Positions 7,704 to 16,964 of a DNA stretch of 64,000 bases are shown piece by piece. The translations under genes were made by a program, and so were the position numbers. This stretch comes from Prevotella koreensis. GTDB lineage: Bacteria; Bacteroidota; Bacteroidia; Bacteroidales; Bacteroidaceae. Below the pieces are notes generated by a model. That model had not been told where the DNA came from. It was given only the letters and a program-made list of their open reading frames with translations, and made no database searches. Position 1 is the first letter of the stretch; every line of letters begins with the position of its first letter. The stretch spans positions 313,175 through 377,174 of the forward strand of contig NZ_RYYU01000001.1 in NCBI RefSeq assembly GCF_003977605.1. The letters run 5' to 3'.

Positions 7704-7711
7704 TACGTTTG
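7704..7711 (+). promoter_or_regulatory. Possible -7 box for the STAND NTPase gene
   Basis: TACGTTTG fits TAnnTTTG and lies 64 bases before the ATG, but no convincing -33 TTTG stands 19-21 bases upstream. A GGAGGAG stretch about 20 bases before the ATG could aid translation. Weak call. Confidence 0.25.
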
Positions 7712-7775
7712 TAATAGTAAAATAAACACCAACCTGTTGTCTAAAATGGGGAGGAGACTAAAGGAATAACTTAAT

Positions 7776-10700
7776 ATGTCACAAAAAGGAAGCGTATTTC
7801 AAAAAGGAGGAGGTGGGACAAACTTTGAACAACTCGTTCAAACGGCGTTTCTTACAACTCTTATCATTCATGGTAATGCTCCATGTCTTGATTCTGGTGA
7901 ATTATCGGAGGTTGCACTACAAGTAAATAACAGAGGCTATGAAACTGATGATTTTATGGTTACGGCAAAATCAGCAAGTGGTGAACATCGTATATTGATT
8001 CAGGTAAAACACGACATATCATTTACTGTTGATAATGAAATATTCAAAGAGGTAATTAATGCTTTTTGGAAAGACTATAATAATACTTCAATTTTTGACA
8101 AATCAAAAGATAAACTTATTATAGTAAAGAATGGTTTAACTAAAGATGAAAGAAATCATCTTAAATCACTTTTTAATTGGGCAAAAAATCACGCAACAGA
8201 AGCAGATTTTATTACCGAAGTAAACAGGATAAGAGGAAAGAAAGACCGATTAGATGTTTTTCGTGAGGTGCTAAAAGAAGCGAATAATAATACATATTTG
8301 ACAGATAAAGAACTTTGGGAGTTTTTGAAATGTGTTGATGTTTTGGAATATGATTTCCTAAACGAAGGGAGTATTGATAAAACATATTTTCTCAATCTGA
8401 TTAAGCTCAGTAAAAACAAAAAATCGGCAGCAACCGAAAAAGAAATTTGGGACAGTATTTTTGCTTATGTTGCTACGCTTAATCCAAATGGTGGAAGTGT
8501 GACACTTGAAAGTATTAGAGATAAAGATTTCTTTCAGCATTTTGATAACACACATTTAACTTCATACTTCAAAGCCGTTGAAAAACTTAAATCAGACAGC
8601 AATGAGATTTTACGACCAATAAAAACTTATATTGGAAAAGGAGAAAACAAATTTCATTTACAACGATCAGAATTAAGAGAAAAAATTTTAGTAGGTCTAA
8701 GTAATTTCCAACTAACGATTGTGACAGGAAAACCTGGAGTTGGGAAATCAGCTGAAATCAAAGAGATCCTTGAAAAAGATTATCCTAATGCAAGTGTGTT
8801 TGTTTTCAGAGCAGACCAATTCAATGAATCTACGCTCGCCAATGTTTTCTCAAGTCAAGGGGTAAATGAAACAATACAAGATATTTTCTCATGTATCTCC
8901 CTCATTCCTGAAAAAATTATTTTCGTTGATAGCTTGGAAAAGCTATTGGAAGCAGACCCTGAATGTGCCTTTAAACAGTTATTAGCGTTACTTAAAGAGC
9001 ACCCAGAAATTAAATTAATTGCTTCGTCACGGAAATATGCGATTGATTTAATTACATTAAAATTTGGTATTGATAAAGACAATATATGTATAATTGACAT
9101 TCCAACGCTTAATGAAGAAGAATTAAAACTTGTAGCTGAAAAGTTTCCGCAGTTAAATAGTGTTCTAAAAAACGACAAAGTCAACAAGTTGTTGCAAAGT
9201 CCAAAATATCTGGATTTCTCAATCTTAGCAATCGGTAAAACAAACGATGATTATACTAATGTTTCGCTGACAGAATTTAAGGACAAGTTATGGAACTCAT
9301 TAGTTGTAGATTCTACCAACACGAAAAATGGACTTCCAATTAAACGTGAAGAAGCTTTTAAAGAAATTGCAGTAAAGAGAGCAAGAGAAATGAAACTCTT
9401 TACTAGACCCGATAAGTCTGATGCAGAGGCTATAGCCTGTTTAGAAAATGATGAAATTGTATTTCAGGAAAACAACAACAGGAAGTATTCCCCTACTCAT
9501 GATATTTTAGAAGATTGGGCATTAGTAAAATATGTTTCTTCAAAGTTTGAAGACTTTCCAAATCCAAAAGATTTTTTCAGCAATTTAGGAAACGAGCCGG
9601 CTATCAGACGAGCATTTCGTCTTTGGGTGGAAGACTATTTAATTGACAACAACGATAAAATAAATGAACTGATCAAGGTAACAATTGCTGACCAAACTAT
9701 TGAAAAATATTGGGCAGATGAATTGTTGGTAGCTGTATTTAAGTCAGAAAACAGTAATTCATTTTTTACTTCTTTTGAGAAAGAACTTCTTGAAGACAAC
9801 TCTGTTTTCTTCAATAGATGTTTGCATATCATAAAAACTTGCTGCAAAGAAAGCGACCCAAAAACGAACAACAGCAATTTGCTTTTGCCGATTGGTTCGG
9901 GTTGGAAAGAAGCATTGTTTTTTACGAAAAAGAACAATAGTCAATTAGAATCAATAAAACTTTCAATACTCAATTTTCTCACTGATTGGTATTACCGATT
10001 ACTTTTTCAATACAAAAAAATTGAAAACGCAGAATTAGAGGCGGCAAAATCTATTGTCCTAACCTATTTGAAAGAAGTTGAAGAAGAAAAAGAATTTTGG
10101 CAAGAAGAAAATGCTAAAGGTAAATCATCAAACTTGATTTCAATTTTATTTGACTTGGCTTCAATTTCAAAGGAAGAAATTAAACAACTTATTGCAAGAG
10201 CATTTACCAAGAAAGAAAATCGGGAATCTTGGAGATTAAATTCTTTTTACGAAAATGTAATTGAAAGTTGTCTTTCAGGTATAGGAAACCAGCGTTTGAT
10301 AAAAGAATTGCCTGAATTGATTATTGAAACAGCTTGGAAAAGTTGGAAATATATACCAACAAAAGAATCTGATTATCCAAATGAAATTAGATTTATATCA
10401 AGACAATCTTTGAGTGATGAGGAATGTTGGGGAATAAGAGATAGACATTTCTTTTTCCCTTCGGGAATTTACAAAACGCCTTTTTATAATTTATTGTGGA
10501 TTCACCCAATCGTTGGTTTGAAGTTCATCATTGATTTTATCAATTATTCGGTTGAATTTTATGTAAACGCTACTTGTGAATATAAACATAAAATTTCTCA
10601 AATTGAAATAGAACAGAATGACGGAACAAAAACAAAACTATATGCGTCGTGGGAATTATGGGCGGCTTACAGAGGTTTAAGCGTTACAAACTACGCATTG

Positions 10701-12833
10701 GAATCATTGCTAATGAGCCTTGAGAAGTTTTTATTAGAAATGGCTAAAAGAAAGACAGATGTTAGTAGAGAGAACTTGAAGTTTATATTTGATTATGTTC
10801 TTAAAAACAGCAATAATGTTGCTCCAATAGCGGTTTTAACGAGCGTTGCTATTGCTTATCCTGGAGAAGTTGAAGAAGCGATGTTGCCATTATTGTCTGT
10901 CAAGGAATTTTATGAGTGGGATTTAAGTCGAGCACTTCACGAAAACTCAGCGCTTGCCCCAATGGATGGACGTATTTCATTTGCACAAAAAGAGCGTTGG
11001 GAATCAAATCAACTTCCACATAGAAAAAAATATCAAAGAGGACTTCGAGATTTTATTTTAGACTACCAATTTAATGTTGGAAAATTAAATAAAGAAATTC
11101 ACCAAATAATTGACAAACTAAAAGCACGAAATGAAGGTAAAGATGTTATATGGAAAAAGAATTTAACTGAAATGGATATCAGAAACCATAAAGTTGGAGA
11201 ATATGATGAAAAACTTGGTGGTTTTCCTATTCAACCTGAATACGATGATGAAGTTGTAAAGTTTATTGAATCCAATAAAGAAAGTTTTGAAGCAGATACA
11301 AAGTCTTTGAATATTTCAGGACAACTTTCAAAAACTTACGAAAAGAAAGAAATTATTGATTTTCCATCTTGGTTATCTTGCTATGAGCAATATTCTTCAT
11401 CAAGATCCTTAAATATCCTTTATGACAGACCAATTACGTTAGCTGTATTAGGACTGAGAGATTTTTCAACAAACATAAATGAAGAGCAAAAAACAAAGTG
11501 TATAGAAATAATTACTGATGCAATAGTTTCTATCCTACAAGATACATTTAACAGAGGTTATGGCCTTAATATGAGCATCAACATAATGGAAAAAGATATT
11601 GCTTTATCTTCTTTCCATTTGCTTTTGCAAAATGTTGATAGCGAAGAAGATAAAAACGGTATAATAACTACAATGATTTATATGCTATTCGCACCGTTCT
11701 ACGACCACGAATTTGACAAAATCATACAATACTTTAGAGAAGTATTTTTCAAACAATTTCCTAATGAAGCAAAAAGGGTTTGGCTTGGTCTCATTAAGTA
11801 TGCTTGTTACAAAAAAGCTAATCCTAAATCTCATAGATACCAAGATGAAGATAGTTTAAAGGAAGTGCTGGACAAGGAAGAAAAATTTGTTCAACAAATT
11901 TCATCCAATAAGAATTTAAAGTTTGACCTTTCAGAAATTAGTTTAGAAAAGTGTGAGGGATATTTACTTGCAAGAGCTTTTGTAATTACACCATACGACA
12001 TAGCAGACATGGATTTTGAATCTTTCATCAAACATTTTATTCCTTTACTAACTACTGATTTGCAACACGAGGAAAATTATTCATACAATCGCAACAAAGA
12101 AAAGAGACAAATTCATTCAGAATCAGTTCTTGACGTGGAATTCTATTTGGCTGAACTTCTTTTAAAAGCAAATAGTGAATTATCTAAATCTGTTCTAGAT
12201 TTAATCATAGACCCAACTTATCAAATTGAATTGCCTAATCTTAGAAGAACAGATGATCTATTTGAATTTTCTTCAAAAGTACCAGAGTTTGTAATATACA
12301 AATTAGACGATATTATTGCTAATTCGACTGAAGAATATTTAAACCAAAAGCTTATTACAAACTTTTGGGCATTATGGCAATATTTCTTTGATAAAATCAA
12401 GGTGAGTGGCAAGCAATTTTTTCTTGCAACACTTTTTCTTGATATAAAGTGGAAAGAAACCTCTACTCATTGGAGACCTCTTGAAAACAAAAGAGATTTT
12501 TATCAATCAATGGTAAAGGATTTAGGTAAGTACAAAGCGACTTCGATTCTTAACGTATTCTCAACTGTTGGCGAAAAGACTTTTCTTCCAGAATCAATAA
12601 GTTGGTTAGTTGATATATTCAAATCGGAAGCCGACACTACCGTTGCATTACTACATCCTTCTGCAGAAAGGTTGATAAAACGACTATACTATAACCACAT
12701 TTCAATAATCAAAAACGACAAAAAACTAATTGACGATTATGTTTGGATTTTAAATAGGATGGTTGATTTTGGTTCTTCAGAAGCATATTTATTTAGAGAA
12801 AATGTAATAACATATAAAAGTATTGAGAATTAA
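7776..12833 (+). CDS. Giant STAND NTPase with N-terminal Cap4/Mrr-like nuclease (Avs-type antiphage candidate)
   Basis: 1685 residues, AT-rich, among IS remnants. Residues ~10-130 begin GGGGTNFEQLVQTAFLTTL and contain DD (58-59) and ILIQVKH (Gln76-x-Lys78), the PD-(D/E)xK layout of Cap4/DUF4297-type nuclease heads. The NTPase core has Walker A TGKPGVGKSAE (Gly318 to Ser325), Walker B KIIFVDSLE (Asp385) and a sensor-like KLIASSRKY. About 1000 further residues form a helical, repeat-like C-terminal region, the target-recognition part in Avs/STAND proteins. Avs proteins detect phage terminase or portal and then cleave DNA; that role is inferred from architecture, not sequence identity. Single gene; a decayed mobilisation-like fragment starts 25 bases after it. 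The subtype is not decided. Confidence 0.8.
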   Translation: MSQKGSVFQKGGGGTNFEQLVQTAFLTTLIIHGNAPCLDSGELSEVALQVNNRGYETDDFMVTAKSASGEHRILIQVKHDISFTVDNEIFKEVINAFWKDYNNTSIFDKSKDKLIIVKNGLTKDERNHLKSLFNWAKNHATEADFITEVNRIRGKKDRLDVFREVLKEANNNTYLTDKELWEFLKCVDVLEYDFLNEGSIDKTYFLNLIKLSKNKKSAATEKEIWDSIFAYVATLNPNGGSVTLESIRDKDFFQHFDNTHLTSYFKAVEKLKSDSNEILRPIKTYIGKGENKFHLQRSELREKILVGLSNFQLTIVTGKPGVGKSAEIKEILEKDYPNASVFVFRADQFNESTLANVFSSQGVNETIQDIFSCISLIPEKIIFVDSLEKLLEADPECAFKQLLALLKEHPEIKLIASSRKYAIDLITLKFGIDKDNICIIDIPTLNEEELKLVAEKFPQLNSVLKNDKVNKLLQSPKYLDFSILAIGKTNDDYTNVSLTEFKDKLWNSLVVDSTNTKNGLPIKREEAFKEIAVKRAREMKLFTRPDKSDAEAIACLENDEIVFQENNNRKYSPTHDILEDWALVKYVSSKFEDFPNPKDFFSNLGNEPAIRRAFRLWVEDYLIDNNDKINELIKVTIADQTIEKYWADELLVAVFKSENSNSFFTSFEKELLEDNSVFFNRCLHIIKTCCKESDPKTNNSNLLLPIGSGWKEALFFTKKNNSQLESIKLSILNFLTDWYYRLLFQYKKIENAELEAAKSIVLTYLKEVEEEKEFWQEENAKGKSSNLISILFDLASISKEEIKQLIARAFTKKENRESWRLNSFYENVIESCLSGIGNQRLIKELPELIIETAWKSWKYIPTKESDYPNEIRFISRQSLSDEECWGIRDRHFFFPSGIYKTPFYNLLWIHPIVGLKFIIDFINYSVEFYVNATCEYKHKISQIEIEQNDGTKTKLYASWELWAAYRGLSVTNYALESLLMSLEKFLLEMAKRKTDVSRENLKFIFDYVLKNSNNVAPIAVLTSVAIAYPGEVEEAMLPLLSVKEFYEWDLSRALHENSALAPMDGRISFAQKERWESNQLPHRKKYQRGLRDFILDYQFNVGKLNKEIHQIIDKLKARNEGKDVIWKKNLTEMDIRNHKVGEYDEKLGGFPIQPEYDDEVVKFIESNKESFEADTKSLNISGQLSKTYEKKEIIDFPSWLSCYEQYSSSRSLNILYDRPITLAVLGLRDFSTNINEEQKTKCIEIITDAIVSILQDTFNRGYGLNMSINIMEKDIALSSFHLLLQNVDSEEDKNGIITTMIYMLFAPFYDHEFDKIIQYFREVFFKQFPNEAKRVWLGLIKYACYKKANPKSHRYQDEDSLKEVLDKEEKFVQQISSNKNLKFDLSEISLEKCEGYLLARAFVITPYDIADMDFESFIKHFIPLLTTDLQHEENYSYNRNKEKRQIHSESVLDVEFYLAELLLKANSELSKSVLDLIIDPTYQIELPNLRRTDDLFEFSSKVPEFVIYKLDDIIANSTEEYLNQKLITNFWALWQYFFDKIKVSGKQFFLATLFLDIKWKETSTHWRPLENKRDFYQSMVKDLGKYKATSILNVFSTVGEKTFLPESISWLVDIFKSEADTTVALLHPSAERLIKRLYYNHISIIKNDKKLIDDYVWILNRMVDFGSSEAYLFRENVITYKSIEN

Positions 12834-13063
12834 AAACACATTCCCATAACATTGTTTATGGGCACATTCATCTATCGTGGTGAAGAATTTAAAGCAGATA
12901 AAGAAAAGCGAAAATCTACTGATCTAGCCTCTCTTGTAAACAAAGCTTTTAGGCTTCAAGATAAAATGACTTATAATGAATTTGTACAACTTATGGAAAG
13001 ACCGAGGGAAATTGTTCCCGAGATTAAAAAGGAATGCCTTATCGTAAAAAACAAAAGCAATAT

Positions 13064-14317
13064 GAGACCTCTGCAAAACCTTTCACCCACTAACCTTTCA
13101 TCTCTATAACTTTAAATGAGTGAATATTTATAAACAACGGATGTCTTTATGAGGCAACTTTAGTGTAAACACACTCTTTTATGGGTGTGTTTCCTCTTAT
13201 TTGATACAATTGCACACAATAATCCCCGGTGTCCTGTATAAGTTGTAGGCAATGGACTCCATTATATGCTGTGCATGTGTTTTTGAGAGTCCGACATACC
13301 TTGCTATTCCTGCACCAAACCATCTGTGCATAGAACCAAAGGTACGCTCTACTTTGTAGCGTATCTTACTTATAGCGATATTGACCCTCTTCTGTCTTTC
13401 GGTAATCTCATGTCCTCTTGTTCCCTTATGCATGATGCGGCTTTTGAGTCCCATACGTTTGAGGGTTTCCTTATTCTCAGCAGAGTCGTATCCTTTATCC
13501 GCATAGACAAGTGCCTTTCGTGGTAGTTTGGCTTTCTTCAAAGGAGTTTCCAAGTGTTTAATATCACTTTCATTGGCTGCTGTTGTTTCTTCGGCAAGTA
13601 CCATCCCATTTTCATCCGTTACCGTGTGACGTTTGTAACCGAAATGGAGTTTTCCCATCTTCTTTATCCAACGGGCTTCCGCATCCACATTAGGCTTGAC
13701 GACTTCTTTGACCATTGATTTTTCCGAAGCCTCCATGTTATCATCATCTTTTCTATCCTCAACGACCTCATAACTCTTACATCCGCGGGGACGACGTGGG
13801 GTGTTCGTAATGCTTGCATCAACAATTGCGCCATGCTTGACAATGACACCTTTAACTTCCAATTGCCTGTTAAACTCGTCAAGGAGCGTGTCATATAAAT
13901 CCGCCTCAACCAAGACATTACGAAAACGACATACGGTAGTACTGTCAGGAACAGTATCTTCCATTCCGAGACCTGCAAAACGGCTAAAGGAAAGCCGGTC
14001 GTTAACCTGATATCTTCAACCTCTCCGTCACTCAGACCGTACCGGGTGCGAAGCAATTCAATCTTGAATAAAACAAGACTGTCATAGCAGGGACGACCGG
14101 TAGAATTACAGCCTTTGGTGTAAGCTGCTTCGATTATAGCACGAATAGGTGCCCAATCAATAACTGTATTTATTTGGGAAAAGAATGTCTGCTTAACCTT
14201 TCTTTGGCCAAGAAATATATCAGCAAAACTTGGAGAGGATATCTTTTGTTTCATGCCATAAAGGTACAAAAAATATTTGATATGGGCAAAGAAAATGAAG
14301 AGTTTTGCAGAGGTCTC
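13064..14317 (-). mobile_element. IS5-family insertion sequence, 1254 bp
   Basis: Ends are inverted repeats GAGACCTCTGCAAAAC (13064-13079) and its complement ending at 14317. A 5-bp direct repeat AATAT flanks it (13059-13063 and 14318-14322). It interrupts the mobilisation-like gene. A hairpin at about 13166-13192 (AAACACAC / GTGTGTTT) lies between the transposase stop and the left end. Confidence 0.9.
13197..14254 (-). pseudogene. IS5-family transposase, frameshifted
   Basis: The N-terminal frame starts MKQKISSPSFADIFLGQRK at 14254 and carries the DUF772-type domain to GLSDGEVED. The remainder (QVNDRLSFSRFAGLGMEDTV, then the DDE domain with IVDASITNTPR, ALVYADKGYDS and YKVERTFGSMHRWFG) is in another frame. 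The break lies near 14010, where GAT and CAG are separated by two extra bases. There is no slippery run, so a disabling mutation is likelier than programmed frameshifting. The DDE residues themselves are intact in the second frame. Confidence 0.85.
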
Positions 14318-14334
14318 AATATAGAAAAACAACT

Positions 14335-15754
14335 ATTGCTGTCCGGTAAAACTTAAATTGCATAGAAATCCTTGCGGAATTGCCTTTATATAGGTAATTC
14401 CGTTTTCATTTTTAAAATCCAAGCCCCCCTAATCAAATAAATCAAGTTCTTTGGGTGGTGCATTTGCCTTTTCAGCCATTATGATGAGTTCGTCATTCTG
14501 TGGATTTTCCATAAATAAGATGAAATCGGTGTAGTACATCAGTGTAAGCCTTAGCATAGTTACTAATTGCGAGAATGATACATGTCTTTTTATCATTCTG
14601 GCAATCACTGTACAGAGCAGATTGGCAATTAGTACCACCCATGTCTGTATCTGTATGGCATTTACACTGTCACCATAGAAGAAATGCAGAGGGAAGTTCT
14701 GCTTGAGTTGCTTATAAAGGGACTCAATAGCCCATCTACGCTTGTAAATCTCCTCAAGGTCTTTTACATCAAGTTCAAAGTTATTGGTCAGCAGAACAAC
14801 AGACTTATGTGAGTTATTACTCCAAAGTTCAACTCGTCTTGCCTCGTGTCTTATCTCTCCCTTCTCAAAGAGAATCTTCTTGTCTGTATGCGTAACCAGC
14901 CCGTCAGGACTTACATAGGTTACTGAGGATAGTTCCTTATACGTGAGATTCTTCTTCATCTTAGTCACATAGCATACTCCTTCTTCTGTAAGTCTCTGGA
15001 ACTGTGCATAATCAACGTATGCCCTATCCATTGTAAGGGTTGCATCTTTTGGAAGATGCACTTCTTTAAGTAGATAATGGTCATGCGTAGCTGCAGAGGT
15101 AAGCTGTACAACCATGGGAACGCCAACGTGATACTTCATTACCGTATGAACCTTCATACCTCCTTTCTTCTTACCACTCTTAGGATGTCTGCCTACTCCT
15201 TTGAGGATGTTGTCAAAAAGGGTAATCGTAGTTGAATCCATCATATACAGAAGTTTCTCCCATGTCTTCTGTTCACCTTTTGGGCGGCTGTCCGCTAAAA
15301 AAGCACTATAACGCTCTAAGAGGTACGCATAAACGCTTGCAAAGAACTCTTTTGGACGTCGCTTATTGGCTTCAGCAAGCGTACTACGGCGAGCAACATA
15401 GTCGATACCAAGATGATGCAGTTTATTTACTTCAGCCTTCATACCAATCTCCACTTCACGCAGAGAATCAAAGTGTTTAAGGATGCCAAAGAGCATTATG
15501 ACAAGGTGAGTCCATCCGTCAAGACGCTTAACATAAGCTTCACTTCGGGGTGTTTCAAGGCTAATTTTCTTGATTTTTTGCTTATCAAGTAATTTTATTA
15601 CCTGATTATAGACCAGATGTCCGATAAAATGTGTACTTTTGCCCATGTTATTGAAGTTTAATAGCAGAAACAAAAGTAACAAAAAGGGCTGAAATCCAAA
15701 AGAGGATTTTAGCCCTTAACTTTTATATAACAAAAATGTTTACCGGACAGCAAT
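14335..15754 (-). mobile_element. IS4-family insertion sequence, about 1.42 kb
   Basis: Inverted ends ATTGCTGTCCGGTAAAAC (left) and GTTTACCGGACAGCAAT (right). Flanks GAAAAACAACT and AAAAAACAACC look like an 11-bp target duplication with two changes. It sits only 17 bases from the IS5 element in the same host gene. A second, solitary right end of the same type is at 16530-16547. Confidence 0.88.
14429..15646 (-). CDS. IS4-family transposase (DUF4372 plus DDE domain)
   Basis: About 405 residues from MGKSTHFIGHLVYNQVIKLL, preferred over the upstream MLLLFLL start because the DUF4372 domain begins there. Catalytic blocks: MMDSTTITLFDN (first Asp), ATLTMDRAYVDYAQF (second Asp) and the YREK-like KRRWAIESLYKQLKQNF (Glu). 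The frame is uninterrupted and the ends are intact, so it may be active, unlike its IS5 neighbour. Confidence 0.93.
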   Translation of the reverse strand: MGKSTHFIGHLVYNQVIKLLDKQKIKKISLETPRSEAYVKRLDGWTHLVIMLFGILKHFDSLREVEIGMKAEVNKLHHLGIDYVARRSTLAEANKRRPKEFFASVYAYLLERYSAFLADSRPKGEQKTWEKLLYMMDSTTITLFDNILKGVGRHPKSGKKKGGMKVHTVMKYHVGVPMVVQLTSAATHDHYLLKEVHLPKDATLTMDRAYVDYAQFQRLTEEGVCYVTKMKKNLTYKELSSVTYVSPDGLVTHTDKKILFEKGEIRHEARRVELWSNNSHKSVVLLTNNFELDVKDLEEIYKRRWAIESLYKQLKQNFPLHFFYGDSVNAIQIQTWVVLIANLLCTVIARMIKRHVSFSQLVTMLRLTLMYYTDFILFMENPQNDELIIMAEKANAPPKELDLFD

Positions 15755-16354
15755 AAAAAACAACCAGTTTCTCTAGGTCTTTATTTTTCTAATCAGGTCA
15801 TTTTTCTCGGATTCTCCAGCAAACATCGCTCCAATACTAAATATTAGAAGAAACTACTCAAAGAGACGGAATAGAAACAACTCTAAAAAGCGGAACTGAT
15901 TATAAAAGTCAAGGAGTTGGAAAAGCAGTCTAGTAAACTGCAAGTAGAAGGAACTCTCTACTCGTTCTTTGGAAACGCTGAACTTGAGCGTATTACGGAA
16001 TTAGAGAAAGAGGTAGGACAACAACGCTCCCTAAAAGAGAAGGAGAAGAACTAAATCCGTAGGAAGGTGATTTTCTTACAGGATACCATCAAGGGAAAAG
16101 ACAAAACAATCTCAGAACAACAACGATAAATCAAGGTCTATGAAGAGGAGCGAAGTTTTATCCAGAGATTCTTTAATAGCTTCTACCTCTTGCACAATAT
16201 TCTTTTGATTATCCGCAAATGGCTTCCATGATGAAATCGTAGTGAAGATGCACCAAAAGCAAGTGGCGATACGAGTACGGCTACATCTCATTCATCGCAA
16301 CCGCTCGCAACGACTATCGCTTTTTTCTTTCACTGACACGAAGAAAAACATGAA

Positions 16355-16415
16355 AAAACGCTCACTTCTGCTTGCAAAGGATTATCTTTGCAAGTGAAAT
16401 AGTGAGCTTTTTTGG
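16355..16415 (+). terminator. Strong terminator hairpin after the decayed gene
   Basis: Nested arms GCTCACT / AGTGAGC and CTTGCAAAG / CTTTGCAAG around GATTAT, with A-rich 5' and TTTTTT 3' flanks. It fits the end of the mobilisation-like transcript. Confidence 0.75.
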
Positions 16416-16529
16416 GCTATTCAAAATATTGTGTGTCAGTGCACTTCGCTCATTTCTAAATCGTTACCTATACGACCTGTGTTTTATCGCAGAGCCTTGT
16501 AATTTAAGCACTTAGACCGAAATCATTTT

Positions 16530-16547
16530 TTACCGGACAGCAATAAT
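16530..16547. repeat. Solitary right end of the IS4 element
   Basis: TTTACCGGACAGCAATA repeats the right terminus of the IS4 element at 14335-15754 with no transposase attached. It lies directly before the right copy of the 54-bp repeat. Confidence 0.75.
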
Positions 16548-16549
16548 TC

Positions 16550-16603
16550 TTTTTATTACTCATCTTACTCATTACTTTCTTTCTTGTTTCTTTTGCGCTT
16601 TTA
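16550..16603 (+). repeat. 54-bp direct repeat, right copy
   Basis: Same orientation and about 50 of 54 matching bases to the copy at 7244-7298. Between here and the next MITE copy (16604-16743) I see only a TATCTTTG -7-like box at 16667-16674 without a good -33. Confidence 0.7.
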
Positions 16604-16743
16604 TTTCTTATCGTGCGAAAGTTTGTATTTCGAAGCCGATAAATGGGCAATACTCGCAAAAAATGCTTATCTTTGCAGAACGAAACAATGCTGCAAGGTC
16701 TTTTACTTTGGCTTTTTGCAGCGCAAAATCAGTCCGTTTAAAT

Positions 16744-16930
16744 CAAAATCGGTTATTAGAGTCTTTGACTGATTTTGTTCTATTGTCGAGCAGATGTGCT
16801 GGCGTTTCTTCAAATGCGTAGCGGGTTGTGGCGAGATGTAATGGCTGTGCAGATGTCGGCAAGCGTACTAAAGGGGTAGGGAAACATACCGGCAATAACA
16901 AATCTAATCAAATGCGTTCTAATGACCTAT
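16744..16930 (+). repeat. MITE-like repeat, copy C (complete)
   Basis: Terminal inverted repeats CAAAATCGGTTATTAGA and TCTAATGACC, with internal blocks shared with copies A and B. It ends 34 bases before the phosphatase ATG, so it may lie in that gene's leader. Confidence 0.8.
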
Positions 16931-16964
16931 AGGGGGTACAAACTAAAAATAAGATTATAACGAT

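Larger units (their letters stand above)
12858..16231 (+). pseudogene. Mobilisation-like coiled-coil gene split by IS5 and IS4 and ended by stops
   Basis: Three pieces join in one frame when the two ISs and one copy of each target duplication are removed: 12858-13063 (MGTFIYRGEEFKADKEKRKS to VKNKSN), 14323-14334 (IEKQ) and 15766-16231 (VSLGLYFSNQVIFLGF, then a charged coiled coil). The tail (ELEKQSSKLQVEGTLYSFFG, then RSFIQRFFNSFYLL and IRKWLP) resembles C-terminal coiled coils of Bacteroides mobilisation relaxases, but I cannot prove the family. In-frame stops at 15845, 15872, 15884, 16052 and 16127 are each one C-to-T step from CAG/CAA. An ATG at 12858 sits inside a CCCATAA/TTATGGG hairpin; the true N-terminus may be lost. 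Confidence 0.55.

Noticed and set aside
15766..16231. Active gene using a recoded stop (TAG/TAA as Gln)
   Set aside because: Neighbouring genes use TAA/TAG normally, the gene is also split by two ISs; decay is the simpler explanation, so kept only as a flagged question.
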